From: Caballeronia temeraria
GTDB lineage: Bacteria; Pseudomonadota; Gammaproteobacteria; Burkholderiales; Burkholderiaceae
Direction of reading: 5' to 3'
Length of the DNA: 64,000 bases
Assembly (NCBI RefSeq): GCF_001544795.2
Contig: NZ_FCOI02000002.1
Span: 310,001-374,000 of the forward strand
Position 1 is the first letter of the stretch. The number at the start of each line of letters is the position of its first letter. This document shows positions 1-10,540 of the stretch, one piece after another. Position numbers and translations under genes: made by a program. Under the pieces are notes generated by a model. It was not told the origin of the DNA and ran no database searches. It worked only from the letters and a program-made list of their open reading frames with translations.

Positions 1-626
1 TTCTTGGCGAAGCGGTCGGTGTCCATCAGAAAGGGCATGCGATACGGATTGTGCGCGGTCATTTCCGAGCGCACGTAGCCCGGCGCGATCGTGACGACGC
101 CGACGCCGAGCGGACGCATCTCGACGCGCAGCGCTTCCAGATACTTCGCCACCGCCGACTTCGACGCGCTGTATGCGCCGCCGCCCGGCAGCCCGCGCAC
201 GCCCGCGACGCTCGCAATGCCGACGAGCGTGCCGCGCCGCGCGGCCGTCATCGATTCGACGAAGGGCTCGAACGTCGCGACCATGCCGAAGTAGTTCACG
301 TCCATCACGGTGCGGAACGTGTCGAGATCGCCGTGGCCTGTGAGCGCGCCGCGGCTCATGCCCGCGTTCGCGATGACGATATCCGCCGCGCCGTGCTCCG
401 CGATGAAGCGGCGCGCGGCATCGGCGAGCGCGTTGGAGTCGCGCACGTCGGCGGGATAGATGGAAATGGCGCTTTGCGGATGACGGGCCGCGAACGCGGC
501 GAGAGAATCGGCGCGGCGGGCGACGAGGCCGAGGATGGCCCCGCGTTTTACGTATTCCTCGGCGAGTGCGAGGCCGATGCCGCTCGATGCGCCGGTAATG
601 AAGACCTTCAGGCGAACTGCATTCAT
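1..626 (-). CDS. SDR family oxidoreductase (partial, C-terminus outside window)
   Basis: This is a short-chain dehydrogenase/reductase with an NAD(P)-binding Rossmann fold; its substrate cannot be told from sequence. I translated it from the minus strand, starting at the ATG at 624-626. Visible motifs are GASSGIG (about residues 13-18) for cofactor binding, NAG at 87-89, the catalytic Ser139, and YSASK with Tyr152 and Lys156. At least 208 residues lie inside the window and the reading frame runs off base 1, so the last 40 or so residues are missing. It starts 17 bases after the dsbA stop on the same strand and is probably co-transcribed with dsbA. No clear Shine-Dalgarno precedes the ATG. Confidence 0.9.
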   Translation of the reverse strand, partial: MNAVRLKVFITGASSGIGLALAEEYVKRGAILGLVARRADSLAAFAARHPQSAISIYPADVRDSNALADAARRFIAEHGAADIVIANAGMSRGALTGHGDLDTFRTVMDVNYFGMVATFEPFVESMTAARRGTLVGIASVAGVRGLPGGGAYSASKSAVAKYLEALRVEMRPLGVGVVTIAPGYVRSEMTAHNPYRMPFLMDTDRFAK

Positions 627-643
627 ACCGGCGCGGGTGGGGA

Positions 644-1291
644 TCAGAGCTTCTTGTCGCGGACTTGCTGGACGAGGAAGTCCATGACCTGCGTGGTGCC
701 CGGCAGGCTGTTGGTCATTGCCGGGCCGGTTTCGTACTTACCCTGGACGACGACCGTCGGCACGCCGTCGATCTTGTAGTCCTGCAGGAGCTTGGCGTCG
801 CGCTGCACGGCGCTTTGCGTCGAGAACGAGTTATACGCTTCCATGTACTTCTTCGGATCGACGCCCTGCGTCTTGAGGAAGTCCGCCTGCGCCTGCGGCG
901 TCAGCAGATAGTTCTTCTTCACGTGGATTTCGTTGAACACGGCCGGCGTGACCTTTTCCGCGACGCCGAGCGCGTCGAGCGCGTGATACATCTTCGAGTG
1001 CGGAATGAAGTCGTCGCGGAAGGCAACCGGCACGCGCTTGAACACGACGTCCGGGCCTTGCTTCTTCGCCCATGCCTCGATGTACGGCTCGAACTCGTTG
1101 CAGTGCGGGCAGCCGTACCAGAAGAACTCGATGACCTCGACCTTGCCCGCGGGCGCGGCGATCGGCTGCGGCGCCTGCAGGACGGAGTAGTCCTTGCCGG
1201 CGGTGGGCGCGGCCTGCGCCGAAGTCGCGAGGCTCAGGGAAGCCGCTGCGATGCCGAGGGAAAGAGCCAACGCGCTAAAGATTTTTTTCAT
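644..1291 (-). CDS. dsbA: Thiol:disulfide interchange protein DsbA
   Basis: This is the periplasmic oxidant that introduces disulfide bonds into exported proteins; DsbB normally re-oxidises it. The 215-residue product begins with a signal peptide (about residues 1-27, ending SAQA) and carries the active site CPHC at residues 61-64 inside FFWYG-CPHC, plus a cis-proline loop GVPT near the C-terminus. The reading frame is open further upstream, but the ATG at 1291 is the one directly in front of the signal peptide. The SPOR-protein gene lies upstream on the same strand and the SDR gene follows. A CTTAAG direct repeat lies 68 bases upstream (1359-1375). Confidence 0.96.
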   Translation of the reverse strand: MKKIFSALALSLGIAAASLSLATSAQAAPTAGKDYSVLQAPQPIAAPAGKVEVIEFFWYGCPHCNEFEPYIEAWAKKQGPDVVFKRVPVAFRDDFIPHSKMYHALDALGVAEKVTPAVFNEIHVKKNYLLTPQAQADFLKTQGVDPKKYMEAYNSFSTQSAVQRDAKLLQDYKIDGVPTVVVQGKYETGPAMTNSLPGTTQVMDFLVQQVRDKKL

Positions 1292-1358
1292 GATTGAAGA
1301 GGGTACGCAATGAATACGCGACGGAACAAAAGCAGGCCCAATAGTGGGACATACGACG

Positions 1359-1375
1359 CTTAAGCCACGCTTAAG
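1359..1375 (-). promoter_or_regulatory. PmrA/QseB-type box upstream of dsbA
   Basis: CTTAAG-N5-CTTAAG: two perfect palindromic hexamers with start points 11 bp apart. This matches the published PmrA box YTTAAK-N5-YTTAAK and the QseB form CTTAA-N6-CTTAA. It is nested in a wider inverted repeat (CGACGCTT at 1354-1361 and AAGCGTCG at 1383-1390). CTTAAG is rare in such GC-rich DNA. Binding by a particular regulator is inference. Confidence 0.55.
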
Positions 1376-1452
1376 CCCATTCAAGCGTCGCGGCGTCTGA
1401 GGCCTGCGCCGCCGTCTTGCGGCGCGCAGGCACCTCGACTTCGTTTGCTGCG

Positions 1453-2214
1453 TTATTGCTTCGAGAAACGGATCACGGCGGTATCGACGCCCGCATCGGA
1501 CAGACGCTGACGCGCCGTGTTCATGTCCTCGAACTTCGCGAACGGCCCAATGCGCACGCGATAGTACGTCACGCCGCCTGCATCGCGCTGCGTGACCTTC
1601 GATTCGAAACCCTGGAACCCGAGACGCGCACGCTGCTGTTCGGCATCCGCTTGCGTCTTGTACGCGCCGACCTGCAGGAAGTAGCCGGTGTTCGGCTCGC
1701 CGGGCGCGGGCGGCGTGGTTTTCGCCGTCGTGGGCGCCGAGCCGCCCTTCGGCGGCGTGGCGTTCGCGCTGCTCGTCGCGGCGGGCGCGTTCGGCGTGGC
1801 TTCGGGCTTCTTCGCGGGCGTAGTGCTCGCGGTCTTCGGCGCGGATGCGTTTGCGCCCGAAGGCGGCACCTCGACGATCTGCGGCTCGTCGAGCATGCCC
1901 GACGACTGCGTCTGGTTGTTAGTCTGACCCGGCGCGGTGTTGGGCGGCGTGGGCTGCGCGGCTTGCGGCACGGCCTGACCCGGCGACTTGCCCTGCAACG
2001 GACGATTCGGATCGTACGGCTGCGCGGCGGCGGGCGCGGAGTTGGCTTCGGACGGCGGCGGCGCGACCTTCGCCACGAACGGCGTTGGCGCGCGCGTGAT
2101 GTACAGCGCGACGATCACGGCGATTGCGAGGCCGACGATCAGGCCCAGCACGATGCCGATAAACGTTCCCCCCGTTTGCTTCGACTGCTTCGATGTGCGG
2201 CGTGGTTTTGCCAT
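1453..2214 (-). CDS. SPOR domain-containing protein (FtsN-like)
   Basis: This is a 253-residue bitopic inner-membrane protein likely to bind denuded peptidoglycan at the division septum. It has a short basic cytoplasmic N-terminus, one transmembrane helix at about residues 17-40, a long Pro/Ala/Thr-rich periplasmic linker, and a C-terminal SPOR domain from about residue 178 (starting NTGYFLQVGAY). I chose the ATG at 2214 because AGG lies 8-9 bases upstream; a GTG four codons earlier (2226) is also open. The position just downstream of argS is where beta-proteobacteria often keep an ftsN-like gene. Whether it is the true FtsN or another SPOR protein cannot be settled here. Confidence 0.88.
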   Translation of the reverse strand: MAKPRRTSKQSKQTGGTFIGIVLGLIVGLAIAVIVALYITRAPTPFVAKVAPPPSEANSAPAAAQPYDPNRPLQGKSPGQAVPQAAQPTPPNTAPGQTNNQTQSSGMLDEPQIVEVPPSGANASAPKTASTTPAKKPEATPNAPAATSSANATPPKGGSAPTTAKTTPPAPGEPNTGYFLQVGAYKTQADAEQQRARLGFQGFESKVTQRDAGGVTYYRVRIGPFAKFEDMNTARQRLSDAGVDTAVIRFSKQ

Positions 2215-2344
2215 CGTATGAATCACCTGCGAGAAAGTCTTCTGGTTGGGCGACGATTATAGCGGCGGCTCAAGACAAGCCCGCGCCAGGCATCTGCTCG
2301 CGCGGTCCGAAAATTCTGATTTCGGTGCCCGCGCGGCAGAAGTT

Positions 2345-4129
2345 TCACATCTTTTGAGGAGCGGAAACGCCGATGGTCGCGAGGCCGTTTTCGAGAACCT
2401 GGCGCGTCGCGGCGAGAAGCGCGATGCGCGCCGTGCGTTCCTTTTCATCGTCCACGAGCACGCGCTCCGCATTGTAGAACGAGTGAAATTCGCCAGCGAG
2501 GTCGCGCAGATAGAACGCGACTGCGTGCGGCGCGAGTTCCTCGGCGGCGTGCGCAAGCATGTCCGGGAATTCGGCGAGCTTGTTGAGCAACGCCATCGCG
2601 CGGTCGCTCGACAGCGGCGAAAGGTCCGCCTTGGCCGCTTGCGCGAGATCGCCCGCGTAGCGTTCCTTCCAGTCGTTGAGGATCGTGCAGATGCGCGCGT
2701 GCGCGTATTGCACGTAGTAGACCGGATTCTCGTCGTTCTGCTTGAGCGCGAGGTCGATGTCGAACACGAATTCGGTATCCGCCTTGCGCGAGATCAGGAA
2801 GAAGCGCACGGCGTCGCGGCCGCGGCGGATGGTGTCCTCGTCGATCTGATCGGGCGCGGTCTCGTGGCCCGGCGTGAGGCCGCCCGACCATTCGATCAGA
2901 TCGCGCACCGTCACGTAGCTGCCCGCGCGCTTGGAGATTTTCACTTCCTGGCCGTCGCGCATGACGGTCACCATCTTGTGCAGCACGTAGTCGGGATAGC
3001 CCTTCGGAATGCCGATGCCAAGTCCTTGCAGGCCCGCGCGCACCCGCGCGATCGTGCCGTGGTGGTCCGAGCCTTGAATGTTGATGACCTTCGTGTAGCC
3101 GCGCTCCCACTTGGTCACGTGATATGCGACGTCCGGCACGAAGTACGTGTACGTGCCGTCGGATTTTTTCATCACGCGGTCTTTGTCGTCGCCTTCGTCG
3201 GTGGTGCGCAGCCACAGCGCGCCGTCCTGCTCGTAGGTCTTGCCGGCATCGACGAGCTCGGCCACCGTCTTTTCGACGCGGCCTTCCTTGTACAGCGACG
3301 ACTCCAGATAGAACTGGTCGAACTTCACGCCGAACGCGGTCAGATCCATGTCCTGCTCGTGACGCAGATACGCGACGGCGAAATGGCGGATGGCTTCGAG
3401 ATCCTCGACGTCGCCTTTGCCCTTCACCGGCTCGCCGTCCTTCGCCGCGACGGTTTCGCCCGCCATGTAGTCGCGCGCGATATCGGCGATGTACTCGCCG
3501 TTGTACGCCGCTTCCGGCCATTGCGCGTCGCCCGGCTTGAGACCGCGCGCGCGCAGTTGCGTGGAGATGGCGAGGTTGTTGATCTGCACGCCCGCGTCGT
3601 TGTAGTAGAACTCGCGGTGCACGTCGTAGCCCTGCGTTTCGAGCAGGTTCGAGAGCGCGTCGCCGAGCGCCGCCTGACGGCCGTGGCCGACATGCAGCGG
3701 ACCCGTGGGATTCGCCGACACGAACTCGAGGAGCACGTGTCTGCCCGCGTCGCGCGTCGAGCGGCCGAACGCGGCGCCGTGGCCGAGCACGGCCGGGATC
3801 ACGTCTTGCTTGGCCGACGAGGAAAGACGCAGATTAATGAAGCCGGGACCCGCCACTTCGGCGCTCTCGACGAGACCCTTCGCGGCCGGGAGGCCTAGCA
3901 AGGCATCGACGATCTGCTGCGCGAGCTGGCGCGGATTCGCGCGCAGCGGTTTGGCGAGCTGCATCGCGACATTCGATGCCACGTCGCCGTGCGCCGCGAC
4001 CTTCGGACGTTCGAGGACGATCGCGGGCGCGATGAAGGCCGCTTCGCTGGCGCCTTGCGTGGCTTGTGCGACCTGCTTGACCGCGTCGGAGATGAGCGTT
4101 TCGAGTGTGTGTTTATGTGCGGGCAGCAT
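2345..4129 (-). CDS. argS: Arginyl-tRNA synthetase
   Basis: Class I aminoacyl-tRNA synthetase that charges tRNA-Arg in the cytosol. The 594-residue length is normal for the family. Residues 1-110 form the N-terminal Add1 domain. The HIGH signature appears as HVGH at 146-149 within [12 protein letters not shown], the KMSKS-like loop as KISKR, and the C-terminal DALR anticodon-binding domain ends the protein. I chose the ATG at 4129, which gives the family N-terminus; a further 44 open codons upstream look spurious. The SPOR-protein gene follows 130 bases downstream on the same strand. Confidence 0.97.
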   Translation of the reverse strand: MLPAHKHTLETLISDAVKQVAQATQGASEAAFIAPAIVLERPKVAAHGDVASNVAMQLAKPLRANPRQLAQQIVDALLGLPAAKGLVESAEVAGPGFINLRLSSSAKQDVIPAVLGHGAAFGRSTRDAGRHVLLEFVSANPTGPLHVGHGRQAALGDALSNLLETQGYDVHREFYYNDAGVQINNLAISTQLRARGLKPGDAQWPEAAYNGEYIADIARDYMAGETVAAKDGEPVKGKGDVEDLEAIRHFAVAYLRHEQDMDLTAFGVKFDQFYLESSLYKEGRVEKTVAELVDAGKTYEQDGALWLRTTDEGDDKDRVMKKSDGTYTYFVPDVAYHVTKWERGYTKVINIQGSDHHGTIARVRAGLQGLGIGIPKGYPDYVLHKMVTVMRDGQEVKISKRAGSYVTVRDLIEWSGGLTPGHETAPDQIDEDTIRRGRDAVRFFLISRKADTEFVFDIDLALKQNDENPVYYVQYAHARICTILNDWKERYAGDLAQAAKADLSPLSSDRAMALLNKLAEFPDMLAHAAEELAPHAVAFYLRDLAGEFHSFYNAERVLVDDEKERTARIALLAATRQVLENGLATIGVSAPQKM

Positions 4130-4394
4130 GCTGAATGTGATCCAGTGGAGCGAGGGCTGACGGGGCGCGTTCTGGCGTGTGCACCGACTCAGAAGAGCGA
4201 CTTCGCGACACGTTGGCCCCGGAATGTGGTGTGTGCAGCCGAACGGAACCGAGCACCACATGAAGTAGGGATTTTAGCAGGTGCTAATATGTCGAATCAG
4301 GGTGTTGTCACGTCGTCATGTCAGGGAGACCGGCTCGTCTGCGCGTTTCGTTTGCAAACCGCCTATGACCCAACATAAACAAAAGGACCATGCC

Positions 4395-4721
4395 ATGCTG
4401 ATCACGTTCAAATGTCCGGCCGCACCGGACGTCATCATGCTGGAGAACCTCGCGGAGTATCTGCTCGGCATCATCGGCAAGCAGCTCACGGCGCGGGGCG
4501 TCATCACGCACGAAGACCTGCCGGCTGCCATCCAGAAACTCGAAGCGGCCGTCGCGACCGATAAAAAAGAGCGCGCCGAGCACGAGGGCCATTTTCACGA
4601 AGGCGAGGAAGGCCATGTGCCGCACGAGCATCCGGTCGGACTCGCGCAGCGCGCGTTTCCGTTCATCGACATGCTGCGGCTCGCGCAAAAACACAACGCC
4701 GATATTCTCTGGGGCGTCTGA
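4395..4721 (+). CDS. DUF1840 domain-containing protein
   Basis: Small cytosolic protein of 108 residues belonging to the DUF1840 family, which is common in beta-proteobacteria and has no assigned function. It has an N-terminal alpha/beta segment (MLITFKCPAAPDVIML), a central charged stretch rich in Glu and His (HEGHFHEGEEGHVPHEH) that could bind metal, and a conserved tail around FIDMLRLAQ. The ATG at 4395 follows AAAAGGACC; an ATG five bases earlier is out of frame. It is divergent from argS and is closed by a strong terminator, so it is probably monocistronic. Confidence 0.85.
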   Translation: MLITFKCPAAPDVIMLENLAEYLLGIIGKQLTARGVITHEDLPAAIQKLEAAVATDKKERAEHEGHFHEGEEGHVPHEHPVGLAQRAFPFIDMLRLAQKHNADILWGV

Positions 4722-4752
4722 TCGCCCGGCGTCGTTCGCAGCGTCGACAAAG

Positions 4753-4787
4753 AAAAACCCGCATCGTCGCCGATGCGGGTTTTTTTC
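4753..4787 (+). terminator. Rho-independent terminator after the DUF1840 gene
   Basis: Nine-base-pair stem CCCGCATCG (4758-4766) pairing with CGATGCGGG (4771-4779), TCGC loop, A-rich 5' flank and a run of seven T. Confidence 0.9.
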
Positions 4788-4828
4788 TTCCGATGAAACG
4801 TCTGACGGCTTGAGTCGCGTACTGCGTA

Positions 4829-5035
4829 TTACTGCGACTGGCCGCTTTCCGGGCCTGCGGGTTTCGCGGGCGGATGCTGCTTCTTCGGCTTCTTGGGTTT
4901 CTTCTTGTGCTCGGTCTGCGGCGGCGAGTACGAGGAAGCCTCGGTGCTGCTCGCCTGCGCGAACGCGGCCGAACTCGACACGGCGAGCAGCGCCGCGGCG
5001 ATCGCTACGGTTACGGCGGACGTCATCTTCTTCAT
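4829..5035 (-). CDS. Small secreted Lys/Pro-rich protein
   Basis: A 68-residue protein of unknown function. It opens with a clear signal peptide (MKKMTSAVTVAIAAALLAVS, cleavage likely after AFA). The short mature part has a basic stretch (HKKKPKKPKKQHPP) and ends PESGQSQ. GGAGA lies eight bases before the ATG at 5035, which fixes the start against a longer upstream frame. It stands alone between the DUF1840 terminator and the 3' end of metH. The mature part has little predicted structure. Small basic periplasmic proteins of this kind are common but uncharacterised in Burkholderiales; I do not recognise a named family. Confidence 0.7.
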   Translation of the reverse strand: MKKMTSAVTVAIAAALLAVSSSAAFAQASSTEASSYSPPQTEHKKKPKKPKKQHPPAKPAGPESGQSQ

Positions 5036-5179
5036 GCGACTTATCTCCGTTGACGAAAGGATTGCGTTGGCCGTCATGACGACGGCTCGTCGCGCTGACA
5101 AGTCTACGGAAACCAAAAACTTCCCGCCGGTTCCGTGCATATTCCGGCTATCAGTTGCGCGATATGTCGTTTCGATGCA

Positions 5180-7897
<2,718 letters not shown>

Positions 7898-7925
7898 GTC
7901 TTGTATCTCTTAATCGATGTCAGGC

Positions 7926-7978
7926 TGCTGCTTATTTGCTGCTTATTTGCTGCTTATTTGCTGCTTATTTGCTGCTTA
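7926..7978. repeat. 11-bp tandem repeat between the metH halves
   Basis: Unit TGCTGCTTATT on the plus strand (AATAAGCAGCA on the coding strand). There are four exact copies at 7926-7969 and a nine-base partial fifth copy at 7970-7978 that contains the TAA stop of the upstream metH gene. Copies carry TAA in rotating frames. Confidence 0.95.
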
Positions 7979-9037
7979 CGCAACTTCGCGATATTGCGAC
8001 GGGAACGCGCGCGGCTTCACTTCGGCCAGCGCCTTCGCGATCTCCGCGATGTGCTCCGGCGTCGTGCCGCAGCAGCCGCCCGCGACGTTCACGAGGCCGG
8101 CGGTCGCGAACTCCTTCAGCAATCCCGACGTCACGTCCGGTGTCTCGTCGAAGCCCGTGTCGCTCATCGGATTCGGCAGGCCGGCGTTCGGATAGCAGGA
8201 CACGTAGGTATCGCAAATCTTCGCCAGCTCGGCGATGTACGGACGCATCAGCGCCGCGCCCAGCGCGCAGTTCAGGCCGAACGTGAGCGGCTTCGCGTGA
8301 CGCAGCGAATTCCAGAACGCTTCCACCGTCTGGCCCGACAGAATGCGGCCGGATGCATCGGTGACGGTGCCCGAAATCATGATCGGCACGAGTTCGCCGG
8401 TGTCCTCGAACAGTTGATCGAGTGCGAACAACGCGGCCTTCGCGTTCAGCGTGTCGAAGATCGTTTCGACGAGGAAGAGATCGCAGCCCGCGTCGAGCAG
8501 CGCTTTTGCCTGTTCGTAGTACGCGTCGCGCAGTTCGTCGAACGTGACGTTGCGTGCGCCCGGATCGTTCACGTCGGGCGAAATGCTCGCGGTCTTCGGC
8601 GTCGGTCCGATCGCGCCCGCGACGAAGCGCGGCTTGTCCGGTGTCGAGTATTTGTCGCAGGCTTCGCGCGCGAGCTTCACCGACTCGATGTTCATCTCCG
8701 CCGCGAGGTCTTCCATGCCGTAATCGGCTTGGGCGACGCGCGTCGCGCCGAACGTGTTCGTTTCGAGGATGTCGGCGCCCGCCGCCAGATATTGCTCGTG
8801 AATCTCGCGGATAACGTGCGGCTGCGTGATCGACAGCAGTTCGTTGTTGCCCTTGATGTCGCGGCCGTAGTCCTTGAAGCGCTCGCCGCGATACGCGGCT
8901 TCGTCGAGCTTGTAGCGCTGGATCATCGTGCCCATGGCGCCGTCGAGAATCAGGATGCGCTTTTGCAGCAGCGCGGGCAGCGCGGCGCCGCGCGTGTAGG
9001 CGCGCGCGGGCGCTTTCGGAATGGCGTTCTGGGTCAT
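7976..9037 (-). CDS. metH: Homocysteine S-methyltransferase domain protein (N-terminal part of MetH)
   Basis: A 353-residue protein equal to module 1 of MetH, which activates homocysteine through a zinc thiolate. It starts with the family N-terminus [17 protein letters not shown] and holds the zinc ligands: one Cys in GLNCALGA and the paired Cys in [11 protein letters not shown]. The ATG at 9037 gives the normal start; an upstream open frame of 73 codons is rejected. It ends in the tandem repeat and is followed in phase by the folate/B12 part. I believe other Burkholderia annotations also show MetH as two genes, so a sequencing frameshift is unlikely. A TACAAT -10-like element lies at 9082-9077, after a small CACCGG/CCGGTG hairpin (9094-9111). 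Confidence 0.93.
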   Translation of the reverse strand: MTQNAIPKAPARAYTRGAALPALLQKRILILDGAMGTMIQRYKLDEAAYRGERFKDYGRDIKGNNELLSITQPHVIREIHEQYLAAGADILETNTFGATRVAQADYGMEDLAAEMNIESVKLAREACDKYSTPDKPRFVAGAIGPTPKTASISPDVNDPGARNVTFDELRDAYYEQAKALLDAGCDLFLVETIFDTLNAKAALFALDQLFEDTGELVPIMISGTVTDASGRILSGQTVEAFWNSLRHAKPLTFGLNCALGAALMRPYIAELAKICDTYVSCYPNAGLPNPMSDTGFDETPDVTSGLLKEFATAGLVNVAGGCCGTTPEHIAEIAKALAEVKPRAFPSQYREVA

Positions 9038-9138
9038 GACGGACGAGGCCTGCACCAAATGTGAAATAGCCTGACATTGTAGCCGCAGCGCGCACCGGTC
9101 GCTTCCGGTGGACGGGCGCGCGCGCGTTGCCGGCCGGC

Positions 9139-9171
9139 AAAAAAGAACCCCGCCGATTGCGGGGCGGGGTC
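9139..9171 (-). terminator. Rho-independent terminator after the DUF3567 gene
   Basis: Read on the minus strand: CCCCGCC stem, 8-base loop, GGCGGGG (9148-9169), then TTCTTTTTT. It separates the DUF3567 gene from metH. Confidence 0.85.
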
Positions 9172-9259
9172 TTTGGTGAAACAGCGGGTGTCGCCTGAGC
9201 CGCGAGTCCGGGCGGCGGCGGGCGCGAACGGCGCGAAGCCGTCCGCGCGCGTGCATGCA

Positions 9260-9517
9260 TCAGTGAAGCACGACGGGTTGATTCATCAAAATGTCGAACT
9301 GGCCGAGGAATTCATCGACATCTTCGAGCGACGGCTCTTCAGCGATCAACTGTTGAACGTGCTCGCGAAACTTCGCCGCGAGCGCGCCATCGATGAAGAT
9401 CTCCCGTTGCGTGTTCTTGTCGACGATCTCGTAGCCGCCCGCCTTCATGGCGAGATGGTTGTCTTGCGGCGGAAATTCGACGACGCAATAGTTGGGGCTG
9501 TTGTAGATCATTTGCAT
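9260..9517 (-). CDS. DUF3567 domain-containing protein
   Basis: Small protein of 85 residues from the DUF3567 family, found in beta-proteobacteria and without known function. The sequence opens MQMIYNSPNYCVVEFPP and includes a KNTQREIFIDGALAAKF segment followed by an acidic helix (EEPSLEDVDEFLGQFD). A good ribosome-binding site (AAGGAGTGTCGCC) precedes the ATG at 9517. The gene has its own terminator on the minus strand, so it is likely monocistronic. The lack of signal peptide and membrane segments suggests a cytosolic protein. Confidence 0.85.
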   Translation of the reverse strand: MQMIYNSPNYCVVEFPPQDNHLAMKAGGYEIVDKNTQREIFIDGALAAKFREHVQQLIAEEPSLEDVDEFLGQFDILMNQPVVLH

Positions 9518-9653
9518 GGCGACACTCCTTATTCCTTGTTGCTCCGTAGCAATCCTGGGTCCTAGTTGGAGCGATTGGGTTGGAATTCAAGGGGTGGCCT
9601 CGATGTGATGCCGATTGTATCGAGGCTTTCTTTTGCAACAAAAACAGGAAAAA

Positions 9654-10442
9654 TCAACTTGAACCGCGCAAGAAGTTCCCCAATAGACCGGAGAAGCGCT
9701 GCGATTCCTCCACCGGTGTCAAATGCGCGGCGTTAAGTAATTCGAATCTTGCGCCGGGCACCGTGTCTGCGACCACCTTCGAAGCAGCATGCGGCGTGCC
9801 AGTGTCGTGCTGACCCGCGATGACCAGCGTGCGCTTGTCCACTGAGGCCAGTTTGTCTCGCGCATCGAAACGGCTGACGGCCTCCGCCGCGCGCGCGAAA
9901 CTCTCGGTGGGTGTGCGCGCGATCGTTTCCCCGATTGGCTCTGTCACTTCAGGATGCGCCTTGCGGAATTCGGGCGTCAGCCATCTTTCGAGCGTGGCAT
10001 CCACGATACTCGCTGTCCCGTTTTCGCGCACGGAAGCTGCCCGTTGCGCGAATGTCGGACGCGCGTCCTCGGGGATAAAGGCCGGCGCGCCGACAACGGT
10101 CAGCGATTCCACTTTGGCGGCATGGTTGATCGCGAACTTCTGCGCGACCATTCCGCCGATCGACAGACCGACCACATGCGCCGATGGCGCGCCGAGCTGC
10201 TCCAGCAGTTGCGCGAGATCGTCGGCGAGATCGTCGATCGTGAACGAATCCGGCGATACGGTTGTCTCGCCGTGCCCGCGCAAGTCGTAGCGCAGCACGG
10301 TGAAGTCGTTGCGGAAGTAGCCGGCCATCTGATCCCAAATCGAAAGATCGCCGGCGAGTTGATGGATGAAGACGAGCCAGGGACCGCCGCCTTCGTTGTC
10401 GAGAACATAGCGTGTATCGATGCGATTGATCGTCAACTGCAT
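9654..10442 (-). CDS. Alpha/beta hydrolase, 3-oxoadipate enol-lactonase-like
   Basis: A 262-residue cytosolic alpha/beta-hydrolase. The nucleophile elbow is GLSIGG with Ser94, the acid lies in AGQHDTGTP, and the catalytic His in NAAHLTPVEE. Length and sequence (MQLTINRIDTRYVLDNEG start, RYDLRGHGET strand) resemble PcaD, which opens 3-oxoadipate enol-lactone in the beta-ketoadipate pathway. No other pca gene is nearby, so the PcaD role is inference and a general esterase or lactonase is possible. GGAG lies five bases before the ATG at 10442. The upstream DUF3108 gene is on the same strand, ending 98 bases away. Confidence 0.82.
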   Translation of the reverse strand: MQLTINRIDTRYVLDNEGGGPWLVFIHQLAGDLSIWDQMAGYFRNDFTVLRYDLRGHGETTVSPDSFTIDDLADDLAQLLEQLGAPSAHVVGLSIGGMVAQKFAINHAAKVESLTVVGAPAFIPEDARPTFAQRAASVRENGTASIVDATLERWLTPEFRKAHPEVTEPIGETIARTPTESFARAAEAVSRFDARDKLASVDKRTLVIAGQHDTGTPHAASKVVADTVPGARFELLNAAHLTPVEESQRFSGLLGNFLRGSS

Positions 10443-10540
10443 GTCGGCTCCGTAAAGAATGCGGTTTGCGATGCTGTTTCCGATTTGACTGCACGCGCCT
10501 AAGTCGTGCCTGCGCGGTGTCACGAAGTGTGACGGCCGCG

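Noticed and set aside
7926..7978. CRISPR array
   Set aside because: The repeat unit is 11 bp with no spacers and no cas genes nearby; it is a simple tandem repeat.
9037..9140. S-adenosylhomocysteine or cobalamin riboswitch ahead of metH
   Set aside because: Only a short CACCGG/CCGGTG hairpin is present; the conserved cores of these riboswitch classes are not recognisable.
9654..10442. Firm assignment as pcaD in a beta-ketoadipate operon
   Set aside because: No other pca genes are adjacent; kept as a PcaD-like hydrolase only.
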